A stretch of 38,826 bases of DNA from Thermincola carboxydiphila (GTDB lineage Bacteria > Bacillota > Thermincolia > Thermincolales > UBA2595). The stretch lies in the NCBI GenBank assembly GCA_016841325.1, contig JAENZJ010000029.1, positions 1-38,826 of the forward strand, in the 5' to 3' direction. Below the pieces are notes generated by a model that saw only the letters and a list, made by a program, of their open reading frames with translations, ran no database searches and had not been told where the DNA came from. Made by a program: the position numbers and the translations under genes. The number at the start of each line of letters is the position of its first letter. Within the stretch, counting starts at the first letter, position 1. Shown in pieces: positions 7,574 to 16,093 of the stretch.

Positions 7574-10219
7574 ATGGAGATTATAGTCAGCCATAACAAT
7601 ACAGATTTTGATGGACTGGCTTCAATGATAGCGGCCAAAAAGCTCTTTCCTGATGCTGAGCTGGTTTACAGCGGAAAATTGCAGCGGAATGTCAGGGAAT
7701 TCATGTCCCTGCATAAGGATACTTTTAATTTCCGCCTGGCACGTGATATTGATTTTAAAGAAGTGAACAGGCTTATTCTGGTTGACACCAAAGGCGTTTC
7801 CAGGATTGGTGAAGTTCGTGAGGTCCTGGAGAATAAGGACCTCGAAGTGCACATATATGACCACCACCCGTCTACTGATGATGATATCAGGGGATCACGG
7901 GAGGTAATTGCTGAGGTGGGTGCGGCGACCACTCTCCTGGTGGAGATAATGAAGGAACAGGACATTGACATTAACCCTTTTGAGGCTACGGTGTTTGCCC
8001 TGGGGATTTATGAAGATACTGACTGCCTGACCTTTACCAGTACAACTTCCAGAGATGCCGAAGCTGTTGCTTACCTGCTGTCCAAAGGGGCCAAGCTGCC
8101 GGTAGTCTCTGAATTTATTGACAGGCCTCTGTCTGAACAGCAAAAAAACTTGTTAAACAAACTCATTGTGGCTTCAGAGTCATATGATATAAATGGGGTG
8201 AAAGTCCTTATTACCAGTGGGGAAATCGGGGAATATGTCGGAGGACTGGCTTTATTGGTGCACAAGATGGTTGATATCTCCAATGCTGATGTGGCTATAG
8301 CGGCTGTCCTTATGGATGACCGGGTCCACATTGTGGGCCGAAGCCAGGACAGGGCGGTGGATGTGTCCCGGATTCTGGCAGGTTTTAACGGCGGCGGGCA
8401 TGCTATGGCGGCATCGGCAACTGTCCGTGACGGGAATGTCAGGAATATCATTAATAAAATAAAAACCCTGCTCCGGGAAAATGTCAGGCCTGAAGTTACC
8501 GCAGAGGACATCATGTCTGCCCCTGTAAAAACAGTTACCCTTGACACTACAATCGAAGAAGCAGGCAAGATATTACTGCGGTATGGTCATACAGGACTTC
8601 CGGTTGTTGACGGCCAGAAAATGGTTGGCATCATTTCCCGGAGGGACATTGATAAAGCTAAGCACCATGGTCTGGGCCATGCACCTGTAAAAGGATTTAT
8701 GTCCCGGAGGGTGATAACGATTTCGGGAAAGACCACTCTGCCGGAGATACAGCACCTGATGATTGACCATAACATTGGCAGGCTTCCGGTAATTGATAAT
8801 GGCCGTATTACGGGGATAGTGTCGCGGACAGATGTATTAAGATCCCTGCACGGGGAACATTACCCGGAAAAATATGAGCGGATATATAATATTACACAGG
8901 TAACCGGGGGCAATGGTTCCGACAACCTGAAAAACCTGATGGCAGCAAACCTCTCCGGTCCTGTCAGGGACCTGCTCGGCCAGATAAGCTACCTGGCTGA
9001 CCGGGAAGGATACCGTGTCTTTGTGGTTGGCGGATTTGTCAGGGACCTTATCCTTGGTGTGGAAAATCTGGATATAGACTTGGTGGTTGAAGGGGACGGG
9101 CCCGGTTTTGCCCGTTTTCTTGCCGGGTTCCTCTGCGGCAGGGTCAGGGTCCATGACAAATTCGGTACTGCTATGGTGATCCTCCATAATAATTTCCGTA
9201 TTGATGTGGCCACTGCCAGGACGGAATATTACGAATACCCGGCAGCGCTGCCAAAAGTAGAGGTATCATCACTGAAACAGGACCTTTACAGGCGTGACTT
9301 CACCATTAATGCCATGGCAGTCACCCTGAGCGTCAGGAATTTCGGTAAACTGGTGGATTATTTTGGGGGCAGGCGTGACCTGGAAGAAGGAATTATCAGG
9401 GTTCTGTATAATCTTAGTTTTGTAGAGGACCCCACCAGGATACTGAGGGCAGTCCGTTTTGAACAGAGGTATGGCTTCAGGATTGAAAATCAGACCCTTT
9501 CCCTGATTAAAAGGGCAATTAAAGCCAAGATGCTGGCAAAACTGTCAGCTGACAGGGTCAGGGAAGAACTGAAACATATCCTTGGAGAAGCCTCACCTGT
9601 AGGGGCAATTCTCAGGATGAGTGAACTGAATATATGGCCTTTTATCCTTCCGGCTGCCAATACGGGTGAGGAGTCCCTGGAAATTTTGCAGAGGCTGCCT
9701 TCGGCAATAGAATTTGTCGATACTGCCTGTGGCGGCCGGAAACTGAATACCTGGATCCTTTACCTGGGGGTTCTGGTAAGGGAGACCGGGTGCCAGGTAC
9801 CCCTTGTAGATGAGAAACTCAGGCTAAGCAAGGAAGAACAGAAGAAAATGACAGAATTGCTGTGCCTGTGTCCTGAAGTTATCAGAAGAATTTCCGGTAA
9901 GAAACCAATGAGGATGAGTGAGATTGCTGCAGTGGTACGGGAATTGTCCGGTGAAGGTTTTGCCTTTATCCTGGCTGTTGCCGGTGAGGAAGTTGTCACT
10001 GAGCGCATTAAAAATTACCTCGCCCGGGCCAGGCACAATAAATTGCTGATAAACGGAGAAGATATAAAGGGGCTGGGATACCGGCCCGGTCCGTATTTTA
10101 AGGAAGCCCTTGATGCTGTCAGGGATGCCCGCCTTGACGGTAAAGTTGCCACCAGGGAGGACGAATTAAGGTTTGTATCTGCATTTCTCGACGGGTTGGG
10201 GGTTACCAGGACCCAATAA
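7574..10219 (+). CDS. DHH-CBS-CBS-tRNA nucleotidyltransferase/poly(A) polymerase fusion
   Basis: This 881-residue protein joins three modules. First, a DHH/DHHA1 phosphodiesterase-type domain: DFDG at residues 11-14, DHH at about 96-98, and GGGHAMAAS near 272. Second, two CBS domains (about 308-365 and 370-425; IMSAPV and FMSRRV begin them). Third, a class II tRNA nucleotidyltransferase: GGFVRD near 485, catalytic DIDLV near 499, RRDFTINAM near 572, EDPTRILRAVRFE near 617, then a helical tail. This architecture is known from A-adding or CCA-adding enzymes in some deep-branching and clostridial bacteria. The nucleotidyltransferase part completes or repairs the CCA end of tRNA; the DHH part may hydrolyse short RNA or a nucleotide; the CBS pair probably senses adenylates (inference). 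A consensus -10 TATAAT lies at 7540-7545. Confidence 0.9.
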   Translation: MEIIVSHNNTDFDGLASMIAAKKLFPDAELVYSGKLQRNVREFMSLHKDTFNFRLARDIDFKEVNRLILVDTKGVSRIGEVREVLENKDLEVHIYDHHPSTDDDIRGSREVIAEVGAATTLLVEIMKEQDIDINPFEATVFALGIYEDTDCLTFTSTTSRDAEAVAYLLSKGAKLPVVSEFIDRPLSEQQKNLLNKLIVASESYDINGVKVLITSGEIGEYVGGLALLVHKMVDISNADVAIAAVLMDDRVHIVGRSQDRAVDVSRILAGFNGGGHAMAASATVRDGNVRNIINKIKTLLRENVRPEVTAEDIMSAPVKTVTLDTTIEEAGKILLRYGHTGLPVVDGQKMVGIISRRDIDKAKHHGLGHAPVKGFMSRRVITISGKTTLPEIQHLMIDHNIGRLPVIDNGRITGIVSRTDVLRSLHGEHYPEKYERIYNITQVTGGNGSDNLKNLMAANLSGPVRDLLGQISYLADREGYRVFVVGGFVRDLILGVENLDIDLVVEGDGPGFARFLAGFLCGRVRVHDKFGTAMVILHNNFRIDVATARTEYYEYPAALPKVEVSSLKQDLYRRDFTINAMAVTLSVRNFGKLVDYFGGRRDLEEGIIRVLYNLSFVEDPTRILRAVRFEQRYGFRIENQTLSLIKRAIKAKMLAKLSADRVREELKHILGEASPVGAILRMSELNIWPFILPAANTGEESLEILQRLPSAIEFVDTACGGRKLNTWILYLGVLVRETGCQVPLVDEKLRLSKEEQKKMTELLCLCPEVIRRISGKKPMRMSEIAAVVRELSGEGFAFILAVAGEEVVTERIKNYLARARHNKLLINGEDIKGLGYRPGPYFKEALDAVRDARLDGKVATREDELRFVSAFLDGLGVTRTQ

Positions 10220-10246
10220 GACAGTTCCCGAAAGGAGTTAATTATT

Positions 10247-10858
10247 TTGCCCAATTTTGATATCCAGACAATGATTTATATCCTGCCGGCCCTGCTGCTG
10301 GGGCTTACCCTGCACGAGTTTGCCCATGCCTGGGTTGCTCACAGGCTGGGGGACCCTACTGCCAGGAACCTGGGCAGGCTTACCATAAACCCATTGAAGC
10401 ACCTGGACCCCCTGGGGACCATATTTCTGCTGTTTTTTCACTTCGGGTGGGCCAAACCGGTACCGGTAAACCCATTCCATTTCAGGGGGGACCGGCAGCG
10501 GGGCATGCTCTGGGTGTCCCTGGCCGGACCGGTTACCAACTTGCTGATAGCGGTGGTTACTGTTTTCCTGTGGAGGATAATGATGCCCCAGGGGGAAGCC
10601 ATCCAGAGGATTTTGTACCTGATAATTTCCATTAATATCGTCTTGGCGGTTTTCAATATCATTCCGGTCCCGCCCCTGGATGGGTCAAAAATCCTGGCCG
10701 GACTCCTGCCGCGAAGATACAGTCACATAGTTTATAATCTGGAAAAATACGGTTTTGTAATCTTAATCCTGATGATGGTTTTTGGGGTGATAGGGGCAGT
10801 ACTTATGCCAATAGTTGGATTCATTGAGACTCTGCTGTTTAGGATAGCAGGTTTCTAA
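10247..10858 (+). CDS. Site-2 protease family (M50) membrane metalloprotease
   Basis: The 203-residue protein has about five membrane helices. The zinc-binding HEFAH is at residues 23-27 in helix 1, the second zinc ligand motif NIIPVPPLDG is near residue 138, and HLDPLGT is typical of the compact YwhC/Rip-like M50 group. It cleaves membrane proteins within the bilayer; its substrate is unknown. A TTG start at 10247 is supported by AAGGAG nine bases upstream; an ATG at 10271 would cut into helix 1. It sits 27 bases after the nucleotidyltransferase fusion and 27 before trpS, so it probably shares their transcript. Confidence 0.88.
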   Translation: MPNFDIQTMIYILPALLLGLTLHEFAHAWVAHRLGDPTARNLGRLTINPLKHLDPLGTIFLLFFHFGWAKPVPVNPFHFRGDRQRGMLWVSLAGPVTNLLIAVVTVFLWRIMMPQGEAIQRILYLIISINIVLAVFNIIPVPPLDGSKILAGLLPRRYSHIVYNLEKYGFVILILMMVFGVIGAVLMPIVGFIETLLFRIAGF

Positions 10859-10885
10859 AATAAGGTTGTCACAGGAGGAGATAAG

Positions 10886-12121
10886 ATGAGCAAAGGCACA
10901 ATATTGAGCGGGATGAGGCCGACGGGAAGGCTCCATATAGGACACCTGAGTGTTCTGGAAAACTGGGCCAGGCTCCAGGATGAATATAGATGTTATTTTA
11001 TGATTGCTGACCTGCATTCCCTGACTACTAAATTTGATGATACTGCAGAACTGCCCAATGACACCAGGCAGATGGTCCTGGATTGGCTGAGTGTGGGTAT
11101 TGACCCTGTGAAGAGCGCTGTTTTTGTGCAGTCAGCGGTAAGGGAACATGCGGAACTGCACCTCTATTTTTCGATGAATACACCACTGTCCTGGCTGGAA
11201 AGGTGCCCAACATACAAGGATCAGCTGGTACAGTTTGAAAAACAGGGTAAAGATATTACCACATATGGTTTCCTGGGGTACCCGCTGCTCCAGGCGGCAG
11301 ACATTCTGATTTACCTTGCAGATACAGTACCCGTAGGGGAAGACCAGCTCCCCCACATTGAATTAACCAGGGAGGTTGCCCGTAGGTTCAATTTCCTTTA
11401 TAAGACAGACCTCTTTCCCGAACCCCAGGCTCTCCTGGGGAGGTTCCCCCTGGTCCCGGGGGTGGACGGCAGGAAAATGAGTAAGAGTTATGGCAATGAT
11501 ATTGCCATTTCAGCAAGTACTGATGAGGTGAAAAAGCGGGTCAATGCCATGATTACAGACCCTGAAAGGGTTCGTCGGGAAGACCCGGGACACCCCGAAG
11601 TCTGTATTGTGCACAAATACCAGGAAATTTACAATAATGAGATGCTGGAATATGTGCAGAAGGCATGCCGTGGCGCAGAACGTGGTTGTGTGGCGTGCAA
11701 AAAGGAACTTTTGGAGATTGTGGAAGAGATGCTGGCCCCTATCCGGGAACGCCGGGCCAGGTATGAAAAAAGTTCCTATGAAGACCTCAGGCAATATATC
11801 CTGAATGCCAGGGAATACCTCTCCGGCCAGGGCAGCCTGCAGTCAGATGATAATGGTACTGAAAGGGTCCCGGAAGCTGTTGTTGACAGGTTTAAGAAGT
11901 TCACCGGGACGCGCCGGGAGAAGAACTATCTCAGGGAGATAGGACAATACATTATAGATGACTATATGGCAGGCGTATTTGATGAAAACGATGTCTGCGA
12001 TGTTGTGGATGCTAAAATGGACCTGGTTAACCTGATCCTGATAAAAGGAAGCCAGAGGGCCCGGCTGACAGCCCGAAATACCATTAAAAAGGTCAGGGAT
12101 GCCATGAACCTTAGATATTAG
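10886..12121 (+). CDS. trpS: Tryptophanyl-tRNA synthetase with a C-terminal-half insertion
   Basis: TrpRS charges tRNA-Trp with tryptophan. The class I signatures are clear: HIGH at residues 17-20 and KMSKS in GRKMSKSYGN near residue 196. GCVACKK near residue 267 is usual for bacterial TrpRS. At 411 residues the protein is about 70-80 longer than common bacterial enzymes (~330). The extra length lies between the ARYEKSSYEDL helix and the family C-terminus GSQRARLTARNTIKKVRDAM, in a charged stretch that includes ERVPEAVVDRFKKF. There is no T-box-like leader in the 27-base gap before the gene, so tryptophan control, if any, must act further upstream. Confidence 0.93.
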   Translation: MSKGTILSGMRPTGRLHIGHLSVLENWARLQDEYRCYFMIADLHSLTTKFDDTAELPNDTRQMVLDWLSVGIDPVKSAVFVQSAVREHAELHLYFSMNTPLSWLERCPTYKDQLVQFEKQGKDITTYGFLGYPLLQAADILIYLADTVPVGEDQLPHIELTREVARRFNFLYKTDLFPEPQALLGRFPLVPGVDGRKMSKSYGNDIAISASTDEVKKRVNAMITDPERVRREDPGHPEVCIVHKYQEIYNNEMLEYVQKACRGAERGCVACKKELLEIVEEMLAPIRERRARYEKSSYEDLRQYILNAREYLSGQGSLQSDDNGTERVPEAVVDRFKKFTGTRREKNYLREIGQYIIDDYMAGVFDENDVCDVVDAKMDLVNLILIKGSQRARLTARNTIKKVRDAMNLRY

Positions 12122-12147
12122 CAAATTTGCCGGAGGGGTGAAGTCTC

Positions 12148-12894
12148 TTGGCCTACCAGATCAGGCTGGAAGTTTTTGAGGGTCCGTTTGACCTGTTGTT
12201 TCACCTGTTAGAAAAAAATGAAGTTGATATATATGATATTCCGATAGCAAAGATTACGGAACAATACCTGGAATACATTAGTGCCATGCAGATGCTGGAC
12301 CTTGAAGTTGCCAGTGAGTTCCTGGTAATGGCGGCAAATCTACTGGCAATCAAGGCCAGGATGCTGCTGCCCAAACCGCCGGCTGAGGATGAGGAGGCCT
12401 TAGAGGACTCTGACCCCAGGGATGAGTTGGTGGAAAAACTTCTGGAATACAAAAAATTCAAGGTGATGGCCGAGTTCTTTCAGGAAAAGGAGACACTAAT
12501 GAACAGGGTTTACACCCGGCCCAATGAGGATGAAATGTTTTACCACCTGTTCCGGGAGGAAAACCCCCTTGAAGGGATAGATATGTCAACCCTCCTGAAA
12601 GCGCTGCAGGAAGTGCTGGAGAGGGCGGTTGACCGGGACCTTACCGGTGAGATACCGAGGGATGAGGTAACCACAAGAGATAAAATGAAGGAAATTATGC
12701 GCAGGTTGTTTTTCCATAACAGGGGAATTGCTTTTAAGGACCTGTTTCACCCCAGGGTAACCAAAGTGGAAGTGATTGTGACCTTTTTGGCTCTTCTGGA
12801 GTTGATTAAGCTTGGCCGGATCAGGGCTTATCAGTCCAGGGCTTTTGGGGAGATTATGATTTACAGCAGAGAGAATGATACTGCCGAAGCCTAA
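12148..12894 (+). CDS. scpA: Segregation and condensation protein A (kleisin)
   Basis: ScpA bridges the SMC dimer heads in the bacterial condensin that organises and segregates the chromosome. The 248-residue protein begins with the family hallmark FEGPFDLLFHLLEKN and DIYDIPIAKITEQYLEY (N-terminal SMC-neck binding), has an acidic linker PPAEDEEALEDSDP, and ends in the winged-helix kleisin C-terminus (VTFLALLELIKLGRIRAYQ). The start is TTG at 12148, with GGAGGGGTG upstream. scpB follows after 14 bases, the usual pair. Confidence 0.95.
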   Translation: MAYQIRLEVFEGPFDLLFHLLEKNEVDIYDIPIAKITEQYLEYISAMQMLDLEVASEFLVMAANLLAIKARMLLPKPPAEDEEALEDSDPRDELVEKLLEYKKFKVMAEFFQEKETLMNRVYTRPNEDEMFYHLFREENPLEGIDMSTLLKALQEVLERAVDRDLTGEIPRDEVTTRDKMKEIMRRLFFHNRGIAFKDLFHPRVTKVEVIVTFLALLELIKLGRIRAYQSRAFGEIMIYSRENDTAEA

Positions 12895-12908
12895 AGGAGT
12901 GACAGACC

Positions 12909-13511
12909 ATGGGCCTGATGTTTCCCCGGGAAACCAAAGCCATAATTGAATGCCTTTTATTTGTGTCAAAGGAACCGCTGACATTAAAGGTTATGTCCCA
13001 GGTACTGGAGATGCCCGAAAATGAAGTTAAGGTCCTGGCGGATGAACTTATGTCAGAATATAACAATGACCGTCGGGGTATCAACATAAATCTTATTGCT
13101 AATGGCTATCAAATGTGCACCAGACCTGAAATGGCCTGTCATATAGAAAAACTTTATAAGCCCCAGGGAACTCACGGACTGTCAAAAGCAGCACTGGAGA
13201 CCCTGGCCATAGTAGCCTACAAGCAGCCGATTACCAGGGCAGAAATTGAGGCCATCAGGGGTGTTAAGGTGGACAGTGCCATTGGCACACTGGTGGAAAA
13301 AAATCTGATCAGGGAAGTCGGCCGAAAAGAAGGACCTGGGAGACCAATGCTGTTTGGCACCACATCAAGCTTTCTCAGGTATTTTGGCCTGCAGGACCTT
13401 TCCCAGCTGCCGGACCCTGATGAATTCACCAGGCGTCATGGGGGAAGTCAGGAAGATAATCCGGGTGAAGAAACAATCAATGGTGAGGAAGGTGAACAGG
13501 ATGGATTTTGA
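12909..13511 (+). CDS. scpB: Segregation and condensation protein B
   Basis: ScpB binds as a dimer to ScpA in the Smc-ScpAB complex. The 200-residue protein has the tandem winged-helix layout: AIIECLLFVSKEPLT at the N-terminus and the conserved SKAALETLAIVAYKQPITRA with EIEAIRGV in the second half. The C-terminal 25 residues are acidic, low-complexity and probably disordered. AAAGGAG precedes the ATG at 12909. The 3' end overlaps the CoA-binding protein gene by 11 bases. Confidence 0.95.
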   Translation: MGLMFPRETKAIIECLLFVSKEPLTLKVMSQVLEMPENEVKVLADELMSEYNNDRRGININLIANGYQMCTRPEMACHIEKLYKPQGTHGLSKAALETLAIVAYKQPITRAEIEAIRGVKVDSAIGTLVEKNLIREVGRKEGPGRPMLFGTTSSFLRYFGLQDLSQLPDPDEFTRRHGGSQEDNPGEETINGEEGEQDGF

Positions 13512-13896
13512 TTCCTTGAAGACAATCGCTGTTGTCGGACTGTCTAATAAGCCCGACAGGTCAAGCTACACTGTGGCCAAATACCTGCAGAACTGCGGGT
13601 ATCGCATTATTCCGGTTAATCCCACAGTTGACAGTGTCCTTGGAGAAAAGGCATATCCTGATATTGACTCAATTCCGGCAGACACTATTATTGATGTGGT
13701 GGATATTTTCCGCAAGCCGGAGGCTGTGATGCCATTTGTAAGGCAGGCGATAAACAGGGGTGATGTCAGGGTCATCTGGATGCAGGAAGGTGTTATCAAT
13801 GAAGGTGCAGCCGAAGCTGCACGCAATGCAGGGCTTGAAGTGGTCATGGACAAATGCATCCTTAAGGAACACCAGAAGTGCAATCTTAACTATTAA
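13501..13896 (+). CDS. CoA-binding domain protein (YccU-like)
   Basis: This 131-residue Rossmann-fold protein has AVVGLSNKPDRSSYTVAKYL near the N-terminus, RIIPVNPT, VIWMQEGV and a C-terminal DKCILKEHQ. These are the conserved segments of the CoA_binding_2 (YccU/YneT) family, which binds coenzyme A or a similar nucleotide; the cellular role is not known. The ATG at 13501 is preferred because GGAAGGTG lies just upstream. The frame stays open to 13354 inside scpB, but that part shows no family similarity. It closes the trpS-scpA-scpB gene run; no clear hairpin terminator follows, only a short tandem repeat. Confidence 0.88.
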   Translation: MDFDSLKTIAVVGLSNKPDRSSYTVAKYLQNCGYRIIPVNPTVDSVLGEKAYPDIDSIPADTIIDVVDIFRKPEAVMPFVRQAINRGDVRVIWMQEGVINEGAAEAARNAGLEVVMDKCILKEHQKCNLNY

Positions 13897-13943
13897 CTGT
13901 CTCCAAAACCACTATTAACTGTCTCCAAAACCACTATTTACTG
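13889..13943. repeat. 22-bp tandem duplication plus a degenerate third copy
   Basis: The unit ACTATTAACTGTCTCCAAAA+CC occurs exactly at 13889-13910 and 13911-13932, with a decayed third copy starting at 13933. The first copy covers the stop codon of the CoA-binding protein gene. The rest of the 277-base gap up to 14173 is AT-rich and holds no gene or RNA that I can support. Confidence 0.85.
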
Positions 13944-14173
13944 CTCCGAAACTCTTCATGCCCACAGCAGCTATGAATTTTCAATTCTCATTTTTCTGTC
14001 CCCTCTGCTGAAAGTCAGAAAAAACAAAGTCACTGTATATTAAACCTTTAACGTGATGTGGAAAAAGCAATATTTTAATACTAAAACAGCAATAATTCGA
14101 AAGCATTACTGTTTCCTTTGGTGGTAAAGTTAAATTGATAATTTATTACATAAAACAGATGGGAGGAAGATGA

Positions 14174-14932
14174 ATGGCTGATGTAATCGATTACAAGGTT
14201 TATGGTGATGACATGCAGATGGTGGAAATTGAACTTGACCCTCAGGAAGGGGTGCGTGCCGAAGCCGGGGTAATGATGTATATGGAGGACGGAATAGCTA
14301 TGCAGACAGGTACCGGAGGCGGGCTGTTCAGTGGTTTTAAGAGAATGGTGACAGGTGAAAGCTTTTTTATAACCACTTTCATGAACAGTGGTTCCCAAAA
14401 GGCAAAGGTTGGCTTTGCCGCCCCATATCCCGGAAAAATTATTCCTCTTGACCTGAGTAAGCTGGGTGGGACATTCCTCTGTCAGAAGGACAGCTTTCTC
14501 TGTGCAGCCAACGGAATTGACATTGAGGTAGCCTTTACCAAGAAGCTCGGTGCCGGACTCTTCGGGGGTGAGGGTTTTATCCTGCAAAAACTGACAGGAA
14601 ACGGATTGGCATTTATACATTCAGGGGGTACTATTGTGGAACGGAACCTGGCAGCGGGGGAATCCTTAAGGGTAGATACCGGTTGCCTGGTTGGTTTTTC
14701 ACCGTCAGTGGACTATGACATCCAGTTTGTCGGCGGTTTCAAAAACGCCCTCTTTGGCGGCGAAGGTGTGTTCCTGGCCCGGGTTACCGGACCGGGACTG
14801 GTTTACCTGCAGACACTGCCTTTCTCCAGGATGGCTGACCGGATTACCGCAGCTGCAGGCGGGGCGCGCAGTGAAGGCGGGTCAACAATAAATGCGGGGA
14901 ATATCATCGGATCGTTCTTTGGCAAAGACTGA
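14174..14932 (+). CDS. AIM24 / TIGR00266 family protein
   Basis: The 252-residue soluble protein shows the beta-rich repeat pattern of the AIM24 (DUF124) family: MVEIELDPQEGVRAEAGVMM at the N-terminus, GGGLFSGFKRMVTGESFF, FVGGFKNALFGGEGVF, and a glycine-rich end. The biochemical role of the family in bacteria is unknown. The ATG at 14174 follows GGGAGGAAG. It is monocistronic, isolated by a repeat-containing gap upstream and a very strong terminator downstream. Confidence 0.9.
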   Translation: MADVIDYKVYGDDMQMVEIELDPQEGVRAEAGVMMYMEDGIAMQTGTGGGLFSGFKRMVTGESFFITTFMNSGSQKAKVGFAAPYPGKIIPLDLSKLGGTFLCQKDSFLCAANGIDIEVAFTKKLGAGLFGGEGFILQKLTGNGLAFIHSGGTIVERNLAAGESLRVDTGCLVGFSPSVDYDIQFVGGFKNALFGGEGVFLARVTGPGLVYLQTLPFSRMADRITAAAGGARSEGGSTINAGNIIGSFFGKD

Positions 14933-14944
14933 TTAATCGGCAGG

Positions 14945-14974
14945 AAAAAGCCGGGGCTTAGGCCCCGGCTTTTT
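14945..14974 (+). terminator. Strong intrinsic terminator
   Basis: A 13-bp perfect stem (AAAAAGCCGGGGC / GCCCCGGCTTTTT) with a TTAG loop lies 13 bases after the AIM24 stop. It is symmetrical and could act on both strands. Confidence 0.9.
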
Positions 14975-15099
14975 GACCTTTCATTACAGCAATAATAGAA
15001 AAATACATCGCAATATTGCGAAAGAATCCCCCTGTGAAAAATGTTAAAATTATTTGGGAAAAGATAAATATCCAAAAATTATGAACGGAGGGAATTTAA

Positions 15100-15912
15100 G
15101 TGAAGAGAAAAGTTGCTTTGATTCTGATGCTTACGGTAGCACTTTTCCTGGTTATTAGTGCTGCAGCCTATGCTGAAACAAAGACGATTGTGCTCAGGAT
15201 AGGGGACCCTAACATGACCGTTAACGGAATGACTCAGGAGATTGATCCGGCGAGGGGCACTAAACCGGTGATCATTAATGGAAGGACCCTGCTTCCCATC
15301 AGGGCCCTGGTGGAGAATATGGGTGCTACAATAGCATGGAACGGTGATACCCGTGAGGTGACAATTACCACAGCAACAAAGACAATTATCATGACTATTG
15401 ACTATAATCAGGCACGTGTCAAAGACATGAACTCAGCTACAGCTGACTGGGTTGTGAAGACACTGGACGTACCCCCGACTATTATCAACAGCAGGACAAT
15501 GATGCCGGTCAGGTTTATCACAGAAGAACTTGGCGCTCAGGTTGCCTGGGAAGCCGCAACCCAGACAGTTACCATTACTTTTACCGGTGGCGCAATTGAC
15601 CCTATGAGTTGGACAGGGACCTGGGATGCCGGTGATAACGGGATGTTTATCTTTAATCAGTCCGGAAACAATGTGGCCACTGTCCAGGATAACGACATGT
15701 ATGGCAGAATTACCGGTACTGTCTCCGGAAATGTGCTCACCGGCAAATGGTTTATCGATGTCGGCAACCAGGGCGATATTGTTTTGAGAATGTCAGATGA
15801 CGGAAAAACATTTGTGGGAGACTGGAAGTATAATTACCCCGGTTATGAAATTGACCCCGAAGATGAGAACCAGGGTTGGTGGAAAAACTATATCATGGGC
15901 CAGAGAAACTAA
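15100..15912 (+). CDS. Secreted copper-amine-oxidase-like stalk-domain protein
   Basis: The 270-residue protein has an N-terminal signal peptide (MKRK, hydrophobic core, AAAYAETK). Two copies of the copper amine oxidase N-terminal-like stalk repeat follow: IINGRTLLPIRALVENMGA with IAWNGDTREVTIT, and IINSRTMMPVRFITEELGA with VAWEAATQTVTIT (about residues 55-165). The stalk module is common in surface proteins of Clostridia. The last ~100 residues are beta-rich, with GTW and TGKW motifs like a lipocalin-type barrel. No catalytic copper-oxidase site is present. The start is GTG at 15100 behind GGAGGG. A cell-surface binding or structural role is likely; the ligand is unknown. Confidence 0.85.
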   Translation: MKRKVALILMLTVALFLVISAAAYAETKTIVLRIGDPNMTVNGMTQEIDPARGTKPVIINGRTLLPIRALVENMGATIAWNGDTREVTITTATKTIIMTIDYNQARVKDMNSATADWVVKTLDVPPTIINSRTMMPVRFITEELGAQVAWEAATQTVTITFTGGAIDPMSWTGTWDAGDNGMFIFNQSGNNVATVQDNDMYGRITGTVSGNVLTGKWFIDVGNQGDIVLRMSDDGKTFVGDWKYNYPGYEIDPEDENQGWWKNYIMGQRN

Positions 15913-16030
15913 TTCACGATTACCACGCGAGATACAGAGGGCAGTAAGATAACAAATATAGCCACAGGAATCGAACCCCTATTAATCAGAAATAAATCAG
16001 ACCCCACAGGAACAAATTTTGAACGAGTTC

Positions 16031-16066
16031 GGGGAGAGACAGGTATCTTCTGCCTCTCCTCTTTTT
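16031..16066 (+). terminator. Intrinsic terminator after the stalk-domain gene
   Basis: The stem GGAGAG-n-CAG / CTG-n-CTCTCC is followed by TCTTTTTG. It lies about 120 bases after the stop codon and just before the AraC-type gene. Confidence 0.65.
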
Positions 16067-16093
16067 GTAATGCCAGTAATGTGAGGAATAGAC

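Noticed and set aside
13354-13500. N-terminal extension of the CoA-binding protein
   Set aside because: The open frame lies within scpB, has no family similarity and a better ribosome binding site exists at 13501.
14081-14620. 179-residue minus-strand ORF opposite the AIM24 gene
   Set aside because: It overlaps a recognised gene on the other strand, has no family similarity, and covers a non-coding gap at its 3' end.
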